NCBI GenBank assembly: GCA_002898995.1
Contig: BEIM01000148.1
Coordinates: 1 to 7,942, forward strand
Length of the DNA: 7,942 bases
Origin: a bacterium HR36
GTDB taxonomy: Bacteria > Planctomycetota > Planctomycetia > Gemmatales > HRBIN36
Reading direction: 5' to 3'
Part shown: positions 1 through 6,408 of the stretch, in pieces
Layout: every line of letters begins with the position of its first letter
Numbering within the stretch: position 1 is the stretch's first letter
The notes under the pieces: generated by a model
Told to the model about the DNA's origin: nothing
Seen by the model: only the letters and a program-made list of their open reading frames with translations
The model's database searches: none
Position numbers and translations under genes: made by a program

Positions 1-28
1 CTGAAGGCACGGCTGACCGCTGTAGGAA

Positions 29-1333
29 TTAGCCGCCCCAACGCAGAGCGGCCACCGTAAACATGAGGCCGACGCCGCCGCCAACAATGGTGAAGACCGC
101 AAGCAGAGCAGTCGCGTGCCCCAGAGGGCGCCCGCCGAAGGTGTAGGCAACGACAGTTTTGACCAACGTGTTACTGAGGGCAGCCAGACAGATGCCCACC
201 ATCGCCCATAACGAGACGATGTCTTGGCGGCTTGCAAGCCGGGCCAGGCTCAGCGTGATCGCGTCCATGTCGGCAGTGCCGGCCAGTAGCGCGGCCACAA
301 TTAAGCCCGATTCGTGCAAGTAAAGTTGGGCAAGCCGTACCGCTATCAAGATCACCAAGAACAAGCCTGCCAAGCGCATGGCTGACCACAGAGAAAAGGG
401 ATTTTTCGTCTCGAAATCCAGGGCTTCACGGCGGCTCTGTCCAGAGAGGGCCCAGGCGCCAAGGCTGACAGTGAGCGAGGCTAGGCCTATCGGGGGTCCG
501 AGCCAGCGGAGCAATGGCCAGTGGACGAAGGCGACTGCCAGCGCGATGCGTATGCCCATCGCCGCCCATGCTAGCCCAATACCCAGAACGCAAGCGCGAA
601 CCAATCTCGGCTCTTCGCGTGCCCGCCCCGCTAAGGCTAACGTGACGGCTGTGCTTGAGACCAACCCGCCCAGTAATCCGCTCAAAGGCAAGCCCCATTG
701 TGGCCCGACCACACGCATCCCCACATAGCCGAGAAAACCCACCGCACTCACCAGCACTACCAGCAACCAAGTACGAAACGGGTTAAACAGACGCAGCAGC
801 TCTGGGCCGTAATCCACGTCGGGTAACAGCGGCAGGACGATGACCGTAATCACAGCCAGTTTCAGCGCGGCATAGAGGTCTTGCTCGGAGATTTTGCGCA
901 CCCACTCATGCAAGATGCGGCGGAGGGAAAGCAGCACGGTGGTGGCCACTGCCAGCCCAGCCGCCAGTAGCCAGTGCCCGCGATAGGTCATGGCGCCAAA
1001 CACGTAGGTTAGCAACGCTGCGACTTCCGTGGTCATGCCGATATCGCCGCGGCTGCCTGTCAGGAAATAGGCCATGACCACCAACGCGGCGAATCCTGCG
1101 GTGAGGGCAATGAACAGCGCGAGATGAAACTGCTCGCCCAACCACGCGGCGGTGCAGCCGAGCAAAGCCACCAGGGGAAACGTGCGAATGCCCCCCGGCA
1201 AGCCGCTGTTTTCATGTGCCGCCGAACGCTCCCGTTCCAGGCCGATTAAGCAGCCTATCGCTAGGGCAATGCCGAAGGGTGCGAAGGTTTGCCATTGGGA
1301 TCCGCCAAACGCTACTTCAGTCGTTGTGTCCAC
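29..1333 (-). CDS. MgtC/SapB family membrane protein with C-terminal DUF4010 domain
   Basis: Polytopic inner-membrane protein. The N-terminal part carries the MgtC/SapB signature: a glycine-rich helix with IGCLIGLERER, followed by GGIRTFPLVALLG, and three to four hydrophobic helices in the first 140 residues. After a short hydrophilic stretch (ILHEWVRKISEQDLYAAL) a second hydrophobic block with NPFRTWLLVVLVSAVGF, GGLVSSTAVTLALA and a late GTADMDAITLSLA segment matches the DUF4010 half found in two-domain MgtC-like proteins. Known MgtC proteins are linked to Mg2+ limitation and ATP-synthase control; the job of the DUF4010 fusion is not established, so the substrate is unknown. Start choice: a GTG at 1333 is preceded by GGGAGG with a 6-nt spacer, giving 434 residues. 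An upstream in-frame GTG at 1360 would give 443 residues and a GTGA overlap with the yjbQ stop, but has no clear Shine-Dalgarno. The gene is downstream of yjbQ on the same strand and probably cotranscribed. Family call is firm; function and exact start are not. Confidence 0.87.
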   Translation of the reverse strand: MDTTTEVAFGGSQWQTFAPFGIALAIGCLIGLERERSAAHENSGLPGGIRTFPLVALLGCTAAWLGEQFHLALFIALTAGFAALVVMAYFLTGSRGDIGMTTEVAALLTYVFGAMTYRGHWLLAAGLAVATTVLLSLRRILHEWVRKISEQDLYAALKLAVITVIVLPLLPDVDYGPELLRLFNPFRTWLLVVLVSAVGFLGYVGMRVVGPQWGLPLSGLLGGLVSSTAVTLALAGRAREEPRLVRACVLGIGLAWAAMGIRIALAVAFVHWPLLRWLGPPIGLASLTVSLGAWALSGQSRREALDFETKNPFSLWSAMRLAGLFLVILIAVRLAQLYLHESGLIVAALLAGTADMDAITLSLARLASRQDIVSLWAMVGICLAALSNTLVKTVVAYTFGGRPLGHATALLAVFTIVGGGVGLMFTVAALRWGG

Positions 1334-1339
1334 CCATTG

Positions 1340-1345
1340 CCTCCC
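1340..1345 (-). promoter_or_regulatory. Ribosome binding site deciding the start of the MgtC-like gene
   Basis: Read on the minus strand this is GGGAGG followed by 6 nt and GTG (1333-1331). It lies inside the frame opened by the upstream GTG at 1360 and is the reason for preferring the internal start. No comparable purine-rich site precedes the 1360 GTG. Confidence 0.55.
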
Positions 1346-1356
1346 AGGGCGCGCGC

Positions 1357-1779
1357 TCACTCGCCGAGGATTTTGATCAGCACGCGTTTCGCTCGCTGCC
1401 CGTCAAATTCGCCGTAGAAGATTTGCTCCCACGGCCCGAAATCGAGTTTCCCATTGGTAATGGCCACCACTACTTCACGTCCCATGATCTGGCGTTTCAA
1501 ATGTGCATCCGCATTATCCTCCCCCGTGCGGTTATGGTGATACACGTCGGGATCGGGATTGTAAGGAGCGAGTTTCTCGAGCCAACGCAGGAAATCCTCA
1601 TGCAGTCCGCGTTCGTCATCGTTGATAAAAACCGAGCTGGTGATGTGCATGGTGTTCACCAGACACAAGCCCTCCCGCACCCCGCTTTGCCGCACCGCTT
1701 CTGCGACCTGGGGCGTGATGTTCACGAAGCCGTAGCGCTGCGGCAAATGCATCGTCAGGTACTGCGTGTAAGTTTTCAT
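1357..1779 (-). CDS. yjbQ: YjbQ family protein (UPF0047, secondary thiamine-phosphate synthase-like)
   Basis: Soluble 140-residue protein covering the whole UPF0047/YjbQ family, whose members are typically about 130-140 residues. Visible family motifs are NTMHITSSVFINDDE (about residues 42-56), a His/Asn/Asp-rich stretch YHHNRTGEDNADAHLK (80-95), and the C-terminal LDFGPWEQIFYGEFDGQR (112-129) ending in KRVLIKILGE. The conserved His and acidic residues are consistent with the metal/phosphate pocket of this fold. E. coli YjbQ has been reported to have weak thiamine-phosphate synthase activity, but the physiological role is unsettled and no thiamine genes lie nearby. Start: ATG at 1779 has AGGAGA 7 nt upstream. 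An in-frame ATG at 1806 would add nine residues (MAGETGERP) absent from the family core and is less likely. The stop lies within 25 bases of the start of the downstream MgtC-like gene, suggesting one transcript. Confidence 0.93.
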   Translation of the reverse strand: MKTYTQYLTMHLPQRYGFVNITPQVAEAVRQSGVREGLCLVNTMHITSSVFINDDERGLHEDFLRWLEKLAPYNPDPDVYHHNRTGEDNADAHLKRQIMGREVVVAITNGKLDFGPWEQIFYGEFDGQRAKRVLIKILGE

Positions 1780-1786
1780 GGGGCGT

Positions 1787-1792
1787 TCTCCT
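1787..1792 (-). promoter_or_regulatory. Ribosome binding site of yjbQ
   Basis: Minus-strand AGGAGA with a 7-nt spacer to the ATG at 1779-1777. It supports the internal start over the ATG at 1806. Confidence 0.7.
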
Positions 1793-2186
1793 GTTTCTCC
1801 AGCCATCCCTCACGGGGAATCGAGCCAGGCCCATTGTCGCAAGCCCATCGTTGCAATTCGAGAATAGCGCTGTCTGCCAGGGTGCCTAGTTCCGTCCCAA
1901 GCGCATCGGCCTGGTTCAAGAATAGCCCACGGCTTGTATGCCTCAAATATGGATACGCCGAATTGGCCGTTGGCGCACTTTCGCGTGAAATGTATCGCCT
2001 TTTCGACACCCGTATTAGGAATAGCGCAAGGAGAGCGTGTGTCAGGCCGCCGTGGAAATCGTGCCCACAATCGTGCAAGCGAAAGGGCTGGCGCCACGGC
2101 TGGTTTGCGCCCGCCGCTGTTGCTAGGCATACGACAGCGATTGGCATTAATCACGTCCCGGTTCTGGAGCAACGCTGCCGTTTCCA

Positions 2187-2209
2187 GGGTGGACCTGCAC
2201 TGTCCACTC
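2187..2209. repeat. Inverted repeat, hairpin-capable
   Basis: GGGTGGAC (2187-2194) can pair with GTCCACTC (2202-2209) across a 7-nt loop, 8 bp with one G-T pair. No T-tract follows on either strand, so it does not look like an intrinsic terminator. Could be an operator, an RNA hairpin or chance. Confidence 0.35.
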
Positions 2210-2379
2210 CTGGCGCACAAAGCCCGTGCTCCGTTTCGCCAGCACCACTCGGCGAGCAGCCACGTAATCAGGCGGGAATATTGCCGCATTGGGTTGAAAA
2301 CCGCTTCGGACAGTGGAACGGCGTTGCCCTTGGCGTAGCCTACAAGTAGTTATTTTGCCCCGCACAAGCGAAAAACTTC

Positions 2380-2401
2380 CGGGAAACTCTGACTGTTCCC
2401 G
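2380..2401. repeat. Operator-like dyad CGGGAA-n10-TTCCCG
   Basis: Perfect 6-bp arms (2380-2385 and 2396-2401) with a 10-bp centre, about 310 bp before the mlaE start. The geometry suits a dimeric regulator, but nothing else supports a binding role. Confidence 0.25.
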
Positions 2402-2714
2402 CAGGTCGCAAATCTACTAGCGCCTGTCCTGCCCCGTAGAGTGAAAAACGCTGCCGAGTATAAATTGAACGAGCATAAGCGCCATATCTGGCGAAGCTGG
2501 TGAAAGAAGCAAGGCTAGCGCTGGGTTGCGAAAAATAACAAGGGGACTAGCAACGGAGCTTGCATTGGCCAAAGTTCGGACGCCGATAAGCTAACCAAGG
2601 CCCGCCGTGTGTCTGCTGATGGGGTGAGTCTTATTCGGCAAGCGTGGCGGATAGCACGAACGCGGCCAGGGTGAACAGCCTGAGGATACATGCATCGCAT
2701 CGAGTGAGTCAGCT

Positions 2715-3602
2715 ATGTCCGAGGTATCGCAGATAACAAAGCCTCCAGCGGTAACGGCGTTGCCGGATCAGGGCCGACGAAGCGAGTTGTCGGGCCAGGC
2801 AGCGGGTTTCTGGGCAGAACTAGGGCAAAGTGTGAAAGCGTTTGTGGTCTTATGGGGAGATGCCGCGGAATTCACATGGCGGACGCTGCGCTGGATGGTG
2901 GCGCGGCGACCGTGTCGCGGGACGATCTTGCCGAATTTTCATCAGATTGGCGTGCGGAGTGTGCCCGTCATCGGGACGACGGGACTGTTTATCGGCATGG
3001 TGCTAGCTGTGCAGACATACGCGGAGTTTACGCGGTTTCCTGGGATGAAAAGCTGGCTGGGTGCGGCGATTAATGCCAGTGTTATTCGCGAGCTTGGTCC
3101 CGTGCTGGCCGCCACCATGCTGGCAGGACGGGTAGGCAGTGCCCTGGCTGCCGAACTGGCCGCCATGCGCATCACCGAGCAAATGGATGCGCTTTGGTGC
3201 CTCGGTGTCAACCCAGTGCATTATCTGGTGGTGCCGCGTTTTTTGGCGTGTGTAATGTTGATTCCGTTGCTGACGGTGCTCGCCGACTTCATGGGCGTGC
3301 TCGGTGGTGCTTTGATCAGCACGCAATTTTTCGGCATCGAATCCTTTGAATATTGGCGAGTTTCTCAAGAGAAAATCGGGTTGTGGGATATTTTCTGTGG
3401 GCTTACCAAGAGCGCGGTGTTCGGGGCAGCGATAGCGATCATCAGCTGCCATCGTGGCTTCACCAGCAGCGGTGGTGCGGAAGGAGTGGGGCGAGCGGCA
3501 ACGGATGCGTTTGTGGTTTCTTTCGTCGCCATTCTGATCCTCGACTTTCTCCTGGGGCTGTTTTTCAATGGGCTGTCGGCCATGATCTGGCCAAGAGGCT
3601 GA
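2715..3602 (+). CDS. mlaE: MlaE/YrbE family lipid ABC transporter permease
   Basis: Inner-membrane permease of the MCE lipid transport system, which as a dimer forms the lipid path beneath the MlaD ring. The family hallmarks are all visible: the amphipathic N-terminal region with FTWRTLRWMVARRP (53-66), GTTGLFIGMVLAVQ in the first core helix (87-100), RELGPVLAATMLAGR (125-139), AAELAAMRITEQMDAL (145-160, the conserved coupling segment that contacts the ATPase), and GVGRAATDAFVVSF (257-270) before the last helix. Hydrophobic segments lie near 82-103, 174-205, 232-246 and 266-290. At 295 residues it is about 35 longer than E. coli MlaE (260), owing to a hydrophilic N-terminal extension of about 30 residues. 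The ATG at 2715 is the only in-frame ATG before the conserved region, though its upstream GAGTGAG is a weak ribosome site. It is first in a three-gene operon, 28 bp before mlaF. Confidence 0.95.
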   Translation: MSEVSQITKPPAVTALPDQGRRSELSGQAAGFWAELGQSVKAFVVLWGDAAEFTWRTLRWMVARRPCRGTILPNFHQIGVRSVPVIGTTGLFIGMVLAVQTYAEFTRFPGMKSWLGAAINASVIRELGPVLAATMLAGRVGSALAAELAAMRITEQMDALWCLGVNPVHYLVVPRFLACVMLIPLLTVLADFMGVLGGALISTQFFGIESFEYWRVSQEKIGLWDIFCGLTKSAVFGAAIAIISCHRGFTSSGGAEGVGRAATDAFVVSFVAILILDFLLGLFFNGLSAMIWPRG

Positions 3603-3630
3603 AGGATACAGCAACAGGCTCATCGCTCCC

Positions 3631-4566
3631 ATGAGTACACCAACACCTGCGGAACGCCAGGAAGCCCCTGCAAGACTGGAATCGCGGGCGGAAGCGGTTC
3701 GTGCCCCAGGCGAGCCGGGCCTGGACGCTCTACCTGCGGGCGCCGCAGCGGCCCCGTCGGCGCAGGGGAATAGACTGGAGACCAAGCCGGTTTTGCGCTT
3801 GGAAAATGTCAGCGTACAGTTCGGGCCACAAGCTGTCCTGCGCGACATTGACCTAGCCATTCCGCGGGAGCAAAGTGTGGCGGTGATCGGCGAAAGCGGC
3901 TGTGGCAAAACGGTCTTCCTGAAGGTGTTGGTGGGATTGATTCCACCCGGTCGCGGTCGGGTCTGGCTCGACGGCGTGGAGCTGCATGCTTTGCCGGAGC
4001 AGGAGCTAGTGAAACAACGGTTGCGTTTCGGATTCGTCTTCCAGGCGGCGGCACTCTTTGACAGCATGAGCGTGTATGAAAACGTGGCGTTCCCGCTGCG
4101 GCAGCACACTGACCTCGACGAAGCCACCATTCGCCAGCGTGTGCTGCAACAACTGGCTGAAATCGGACTGGGCGAGGAAGTGTTGGCCAAGTATCCGGCC
4201 GAGCTTTCCGGCGGGATGCGAAAACGCGTCGGCCTGGCGCGGGCATTGATGCTCCGGCCGGAAATCATGCTCTACGACGAGCCAACCGCTGGCCTCGACC
4301 CGGTCATGGCCGACGTCATCAACGCCCTCATTAAGCAGACCCACGAACGCTATCACGTCACCAGTGTCGTGGTCACCCATGACCTCAAGACTGTGCGCCT
4401 AGTAGCGCAGCGGGTCGTCATGCTCTATCCCGTGCGCCGTTTAGCCGCGGGGGAGTCGCAGATTATTTTCGACGGCACCGTCGAGGAACTGGAACAAGCC
4501 CAAGACCCGCGCGTGCGGCAATTTGTGCTGGGGCAGGCTGGGGAGTATTTGTACCGAGGCGAATAA
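3631..4566 (+). CDS. mlaF: MlaF family lipid ABC transporter ATP-binding protein
   Basis: Cytoplasmic ATPase that powers the MlaE permease. A complete nucleotide-binding domain spans about residues 54-300: Walker A GESGCGKT (87-94), Q-loop glutamine in FVFQ (Q138) followed by the MlaF-typical AAALFDSMSVYENV, ABC signature LSGGMRKRVGLARAL (192-206), Walker B IMLYDE with catalytic E217, D-loop AGLD (220-223) and switch histidine H250. All catalytic residues are intact. The length is 311 residues against 269 in E. coli MlaF. The excess is a Glu/Pro/Ala/Gly-rich N-terminal segment (1-50) that looks disordered and belongs to no domain I recognise. No strong Shine-Dalgarno precedes the ATG at 3631, so a start nearer the domain (for example the TTG of L55) cannot be excluded. 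No MlaB-like STAS gene, the E. coli partner of MlaF, is present nearby. Confidence 0.95.
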   Translation: MSTPTPAERQEAPARLESRAEAVRAPGEPGLDALPAGAAAAPSAQGNRLETKPVLRLENVSVQFGPQAVLRDIDLAIPREQSVAVIGESGCGKTVFLKVLVGLIPPGRGRVWLDGVELHALPEQELVKQRLRFGFVFQAAALFDSMSVYENVAFPLRQHTDLDEATIRQRVLQQLAEIGLGEEVLAKYPAELSGGMRKRVGLARALMLRPEIMLYDEPTAGLDPVMADVINALIKQTHERYHVTSVVVTHDLKTVRLVAQRVVMLYPVRRLAAGESQIIFDGTVEELEQAQDPRVRQFVLGQAGEYLYRGE

Positions 4567-4580
4567 CCACGCTGACCCCA

Positions 4581-4627
4581 AGAGCAGCCCGCGCCAGCAG
4601 CCACAACGGGCCGGCGTTCGCTGCTCT
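4581..4627 (+). repeat. Nested inverted repeat in the mlaF-mlaD gap
   Basis: AGAGCAGC (4581-4588) is perfectly complementary to GCTGCTCT (4620-4627), and an alternative inner stem GCCCG (4587-4591)/CGGGC (4607-4611) lies inside. The gap of 114 bp is long for this otherwise tight operon. It may form an mRNA stem-loop that tunes mlaD expression or stability. No T-tract follows, so it is not a standard terminator. Confidence 0.4.
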
Positions 4628-4668
4628 CGATTGGCCGAGTACGGACTCTTGACACCCAAGCAAAGAGT

Positions 4669-4674
4669 GGAGGG
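4669..4674 (+). promoter_or_regulatory. Ribosome binding site of mlaD
   Basis: GGAGGG with a 6-nt spacer to the ATG at 4681. It is the clearest Shine-Dalgarno in the mla operon; mlaE and mlaF have only weak ones. Confidence 0.7.
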
Positions 4675-4680
4675 CACACC

Positions 4681-5925
4681 ATGAACGAGCAGGGTTTCAA
4701 ATTCCGCCTGGGGATCTTCGTGCTGACGGCATTGGTCTTGTTGGGGGTGCTCATCGTGCTATTCGAGCGCGTCCCGGAATATTTCGTTCGCTACATCCAT
4801 TACGAAGTCCGTTTCCGCGAGGCGCCAGGCCTGGAAAAAGGACTCCCCGTGCGCAAGTCGGGAGTGAAGATCGGAGAGGTGGAGGATTATGACCTGGATC
4901 CGCAAACCGGCATTGTCCCGGTGAAGATTCAGGTAGATCGCCGGTACCAGCTGCGGTTGGGCGACCAAGCGTTTATGAGCCGGGGATTGGTGCTGGGGGA
5001 ATCGGCAATCAACTTCGTGAAAGGCGAAGATGCGCGTCCGGCACCACCAGGGCACGTGTTTGAGGGCAAAGAACCGCCCGACATCGCCCGTGCCCTCGGT
5101 CGTGCCACCAGTCTGGCGGACCTGGCAGGACAAACGCTGCAGGAAGTGCTGGTAGCGGCCAATAATCTCAGCAAAGCGGCGGAAAGTGCCGACACCTTCT
5201 TGCGGGCCAACCGTAATCAGCTCGACCAAACCGTGCAGCGGGTCAACGACCTGGCGGGCCGCGCACAAGACCTCCTCAATGACGAAAACCGCCAAAACCT
5301 CACCGTGGCCCTACGGAACTTCCGCAAAGCCAGTGAGCAATTCGACCAACTGCTCCGCCGCAGCGACACCCTCCTGGCTGATACCCATAAAGCAGTCCAC
5401 GATCTGAGCAAACGGCTCGAACAACTCAGCACCAGCGCCGAGGTCACTCTGAGCGATATTCGCCGCACCGTCGATCGCCTGGATAAGCAGCTGGCGAGCA
5501 CGGGCCCCAAAGCGGACGATTTGCTCCTCGAGAGCCGCGCTACCCTCAAACGCCTGCAAGCTAGCCTCGACCGCGCGGATGAACTCGTCGCTAGTTGGCA
5601 ACAAACCAGCAAACTGCTCCAAGATCGGGCTCCCAGCATCCTCAAGAACGTGGATGAAGGCGCCGCCCGAGTCAACGAAATGGCCCAGCAGTTAGGCGAA
5701 TTCGCCAAAGCACTGAACGAAGCCGATGGTACAGTGCGACGGCTGCTCAACGATCCATCCTTGTATAACAACCTCAACGGAGCAGCGGCCCAGCTGAGCC
5801 GATCCATGCCCCAGCTGCAACAAATCCTCCGCGACCTGGCCCTGTTTGCTGACCGCATTGCCCGGCATCCCGAATTGCTTGGGGTCGGCGGTGTCGTCAA
5901 CCCATCTAGCGGCATTAAGCGATGA
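4681..5925 (+). CDS. mlaD: MlaD family MCE-domain lipid transport protein with long helical C-terminus
   Basis: Membrane-anchored periplasmic component of the lipid transporter. Residues 9-28 form one uncleaved transmembrane helix (GIFVLTALVLLGVLIVLF). Residues about 38-118 form a single MCE domain, with the conserved GLEKGLPVRKSGVKIGEV (50-67) and RGLVLGESAINFV (101-113). Residues about 140-395 are almost continuous amphipathic helix rich in Gln, Leu, Arg and Asp, with repeated LxxLxxRA-type heptads, predicting coiled coil or a helical barrel. The motif DGTVRRLLNDPSLYNNLN (349-366) and the C-terminal RHPELLGVGG recur in long MlaD-type proteins. At 414 residues it is more than twice E. coli MlaD (183). 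From known MCE structures (PqiB, Mce1) I infer that a hexameric MCE ring sits on MlaE and the helices extend towards the outer membrane as a needle. It is last in the operon, with no obvious intrinsic terminator after it. Confidence 0.94.
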   Translation: MNEQGFKFRLGIFVLTALVLLGVLIVLFERVPEYFVRYIHYEVRFREAPGLEKGLPVRKSGVKIGEVEDYDLDPQTGIVPVKIQVDRRYQLRLGDQAFMSRGLVLGESAINFVKGEDARPAPPGHVFEGKEPPDIARALGRATSLADLAGQTLQEVLVAANNLSKAAESADTFLRANRNQLDQTVQRVNDLAGRAQDLLNDENRQNLTVALRNFRKASEQFDQLLRRSDTLLADTHKAVHDLSKRLEQLSTSAEVTLSDIRRTVDRLDKQLASTGPKADDLLLESRATLKRLQASLDRADELVASWQQTSKLLQDRAPSILKNVDEGAARVNEMAQQLGEFAKALNEADGTVRRLLNDPSLYNNLNGAAAQLSRSMPQLQQILRDLALFADRIARHPELLGVGGVVNPSSGIKR

Positions 5926-6164
5926 TGTTTGGGACTGAGCCCTAGCAGGCAACTCCACTGCGCCTTAAGCCAGATATACCGCATCCTCGTCATTCATGTC
6001 GCCTGGGAAACAAGAGCCGCAGACGTCAACCCATCGTGAATGGTCTGGTCGTACGGATCCCCAAGTAGGGGTTCGCGGGGCTATTGGGTGCAATGCGGGA
6101 AATCAGGTGCCGCGCCCAAACCGGGAGGGCGGGTTCAGACCTAGCAATCCAGCCGAGGCCTCTG

Positions 6165-6170
6165 TATAAT
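6165..6170 (+). promoter_or_regulatory. Putative -10 box of rpsA (TATAAT)
   Basis: Exact consensus TATAAT in the right strand and place. The -35 is poor: at 16-18 bp spacing the hexamers are CTAGCA, TAGCAA and AGCAAT, none close to TTGACA. If used, transcription would begin near 6177, leaving a leader of about 230 nt before the rpsA ATG. Confidence 0.45.
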
Positions 6171-6182
6171 GACAAGCCCGCC

Positions 6183-6246
6183 GTGGCAGGAGGGGAATCC
6201 GACCGGCGGTCGGTCGGCTGCACGGCCGGGAAAGGAACCTTGCCAC
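6183..6246 (+). promoter_or_regulatory. Nested stem-loop in the putative rpsA leader
   Basis: GTGGCAGG (6183-6190) can pair with CCTTGCCAC less one base (CTTGCCAC, 6239-6246): 8 bp with one G-U. Inside it TCC (6198-6200) can pair with GGA (6234-6236), and CCGGC (6203-6207) with GCCGG (6225-6229). The structure begins within about ten bases of the predicted transcription start. Ribosomal protein S1 mRNA leaders fold and are autoregulated in enterobacteria; that this element does the same is inference. Confidence 0.35.
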
Positions 6247-6396
6247 CCGCAGAAGGCGTTGGCGAGCGCGCCGCGCTGCAGGGGTGTTAGGCTCCTTTGG
6301 GCCATTTTCTCCCCACCGTGTGGTGCCACCAGCAAGGCTAGCCACCACCAAAACCCTTGTGGCGTTGCGCCCAGGCAAAGACCTAGAAAGCTCAGC

Positions 6397-6404
6397 GGAA
6401 AGGA
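6397..6404 (+). promoter_or_regulatory. Ribosome binding site of rpsA
   Basis: GGAAAGGA ends 4 nt before the ATG at 6409; the first GGA sits 9 nt from it. It supports this start. Confidence 0.6.
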
Positions 6405-6408
6405 TCGC

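Larger units (their letters stand above)
1780..2714. other. Intergenic region of about 0.9 kb between divergent yjbQ-mgtC and mla units
   Basis: No convincing gene. Several overlapping frames stay open on both strands, but they lack Shine-Dalgarno sites and recognisable domains, and look like chance frames in GC-rich DNA. The one exception worth noting is a minus-strand frame open from 2147 to a TGA at 1776-1778. Its last 40 or so codons read plausibly (LADSAILELQRWACDNGPG near the end) and its stop overlaps the yjbQ ATG as ATGA; it may be the remnant of an upstream gene. The region also holds four small dyads: GGGTGGAC/GTCCACTC at 2187-2209, a 16-bp near-palindrome at 2272-2287, CGGGAA-n10-TTCCCG at 2380-2401 and CGCCA-TATC-TGGCG at 2480-2493. 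Promoters for both divergent units should lie here, but I cannot point to a -35/-10 pair with good spacing; TATAAA at 2459-2464 is an isolated -10-like match. No tRNA or known riboswitch was recognised. Confidence 0.6.
5926..6408. other. Intergenic region with the likely rpsA promoter and leader
   Basis: About 480 bp without a gene. Frames open here on either strand overlap rpsA antisense or lack any recognisable sequence. The first 200 bp hold nothing clear: no T-tract hairpin marks the end of the mla transcript, only weak dyads such as CCCC-AAGTA-GGGG near 6060. The second half holds a perfect -10 box (6165-6170), a nested stem-loop (6183-6246) and a small CACC-GTGT-GGTG hairpin (6314-6325), then the rpsA ribosome site. 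Confidence 0.6.

Noticed and set aside
1216..2349. 377-residue plus-strand open frame
   Set aside because: It runs antisense through the well-supported yjbQ and the start of the MgtC-like gene, has no ribosome site and no recognisable domain; a shadow of GC-rich codon structure.
1780..2714. Possible tRNA, riboswitch or insertion-sequence remnant in the large gap
   Set aside because: I found no cloverleaf with a GTTCRA loop, no TPP or Mg2+ riboswitch core, and no terminal repeats or transposase-like residues.
3003..4268. 421-residue minus-strand open frame
   Set aside because: Fully antisense to mlaE and mlaF, which carry all family motifs; the antisense product is low-complexity Arg/Ser/Pro-rich.
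4649..4654. Exact TTGACA as a possible internal promoter for mlaD
   Set aside because: At 16-18 bp downstream lies the GGAGGG ribosome site region and no -10-like hexamer.
5217..5993. 258-residue minus-strand open frame over mlaD
   Set aside because: Ser/Arg/Leu-rich mirror of the helical mlaD repeats; no domain or start signal.
6058..6075. CCCC-AAGTA-GGGG hairpin as a terminator for the mla operon
   Set aside because: Only 4 bp of stem and no T-run after it.
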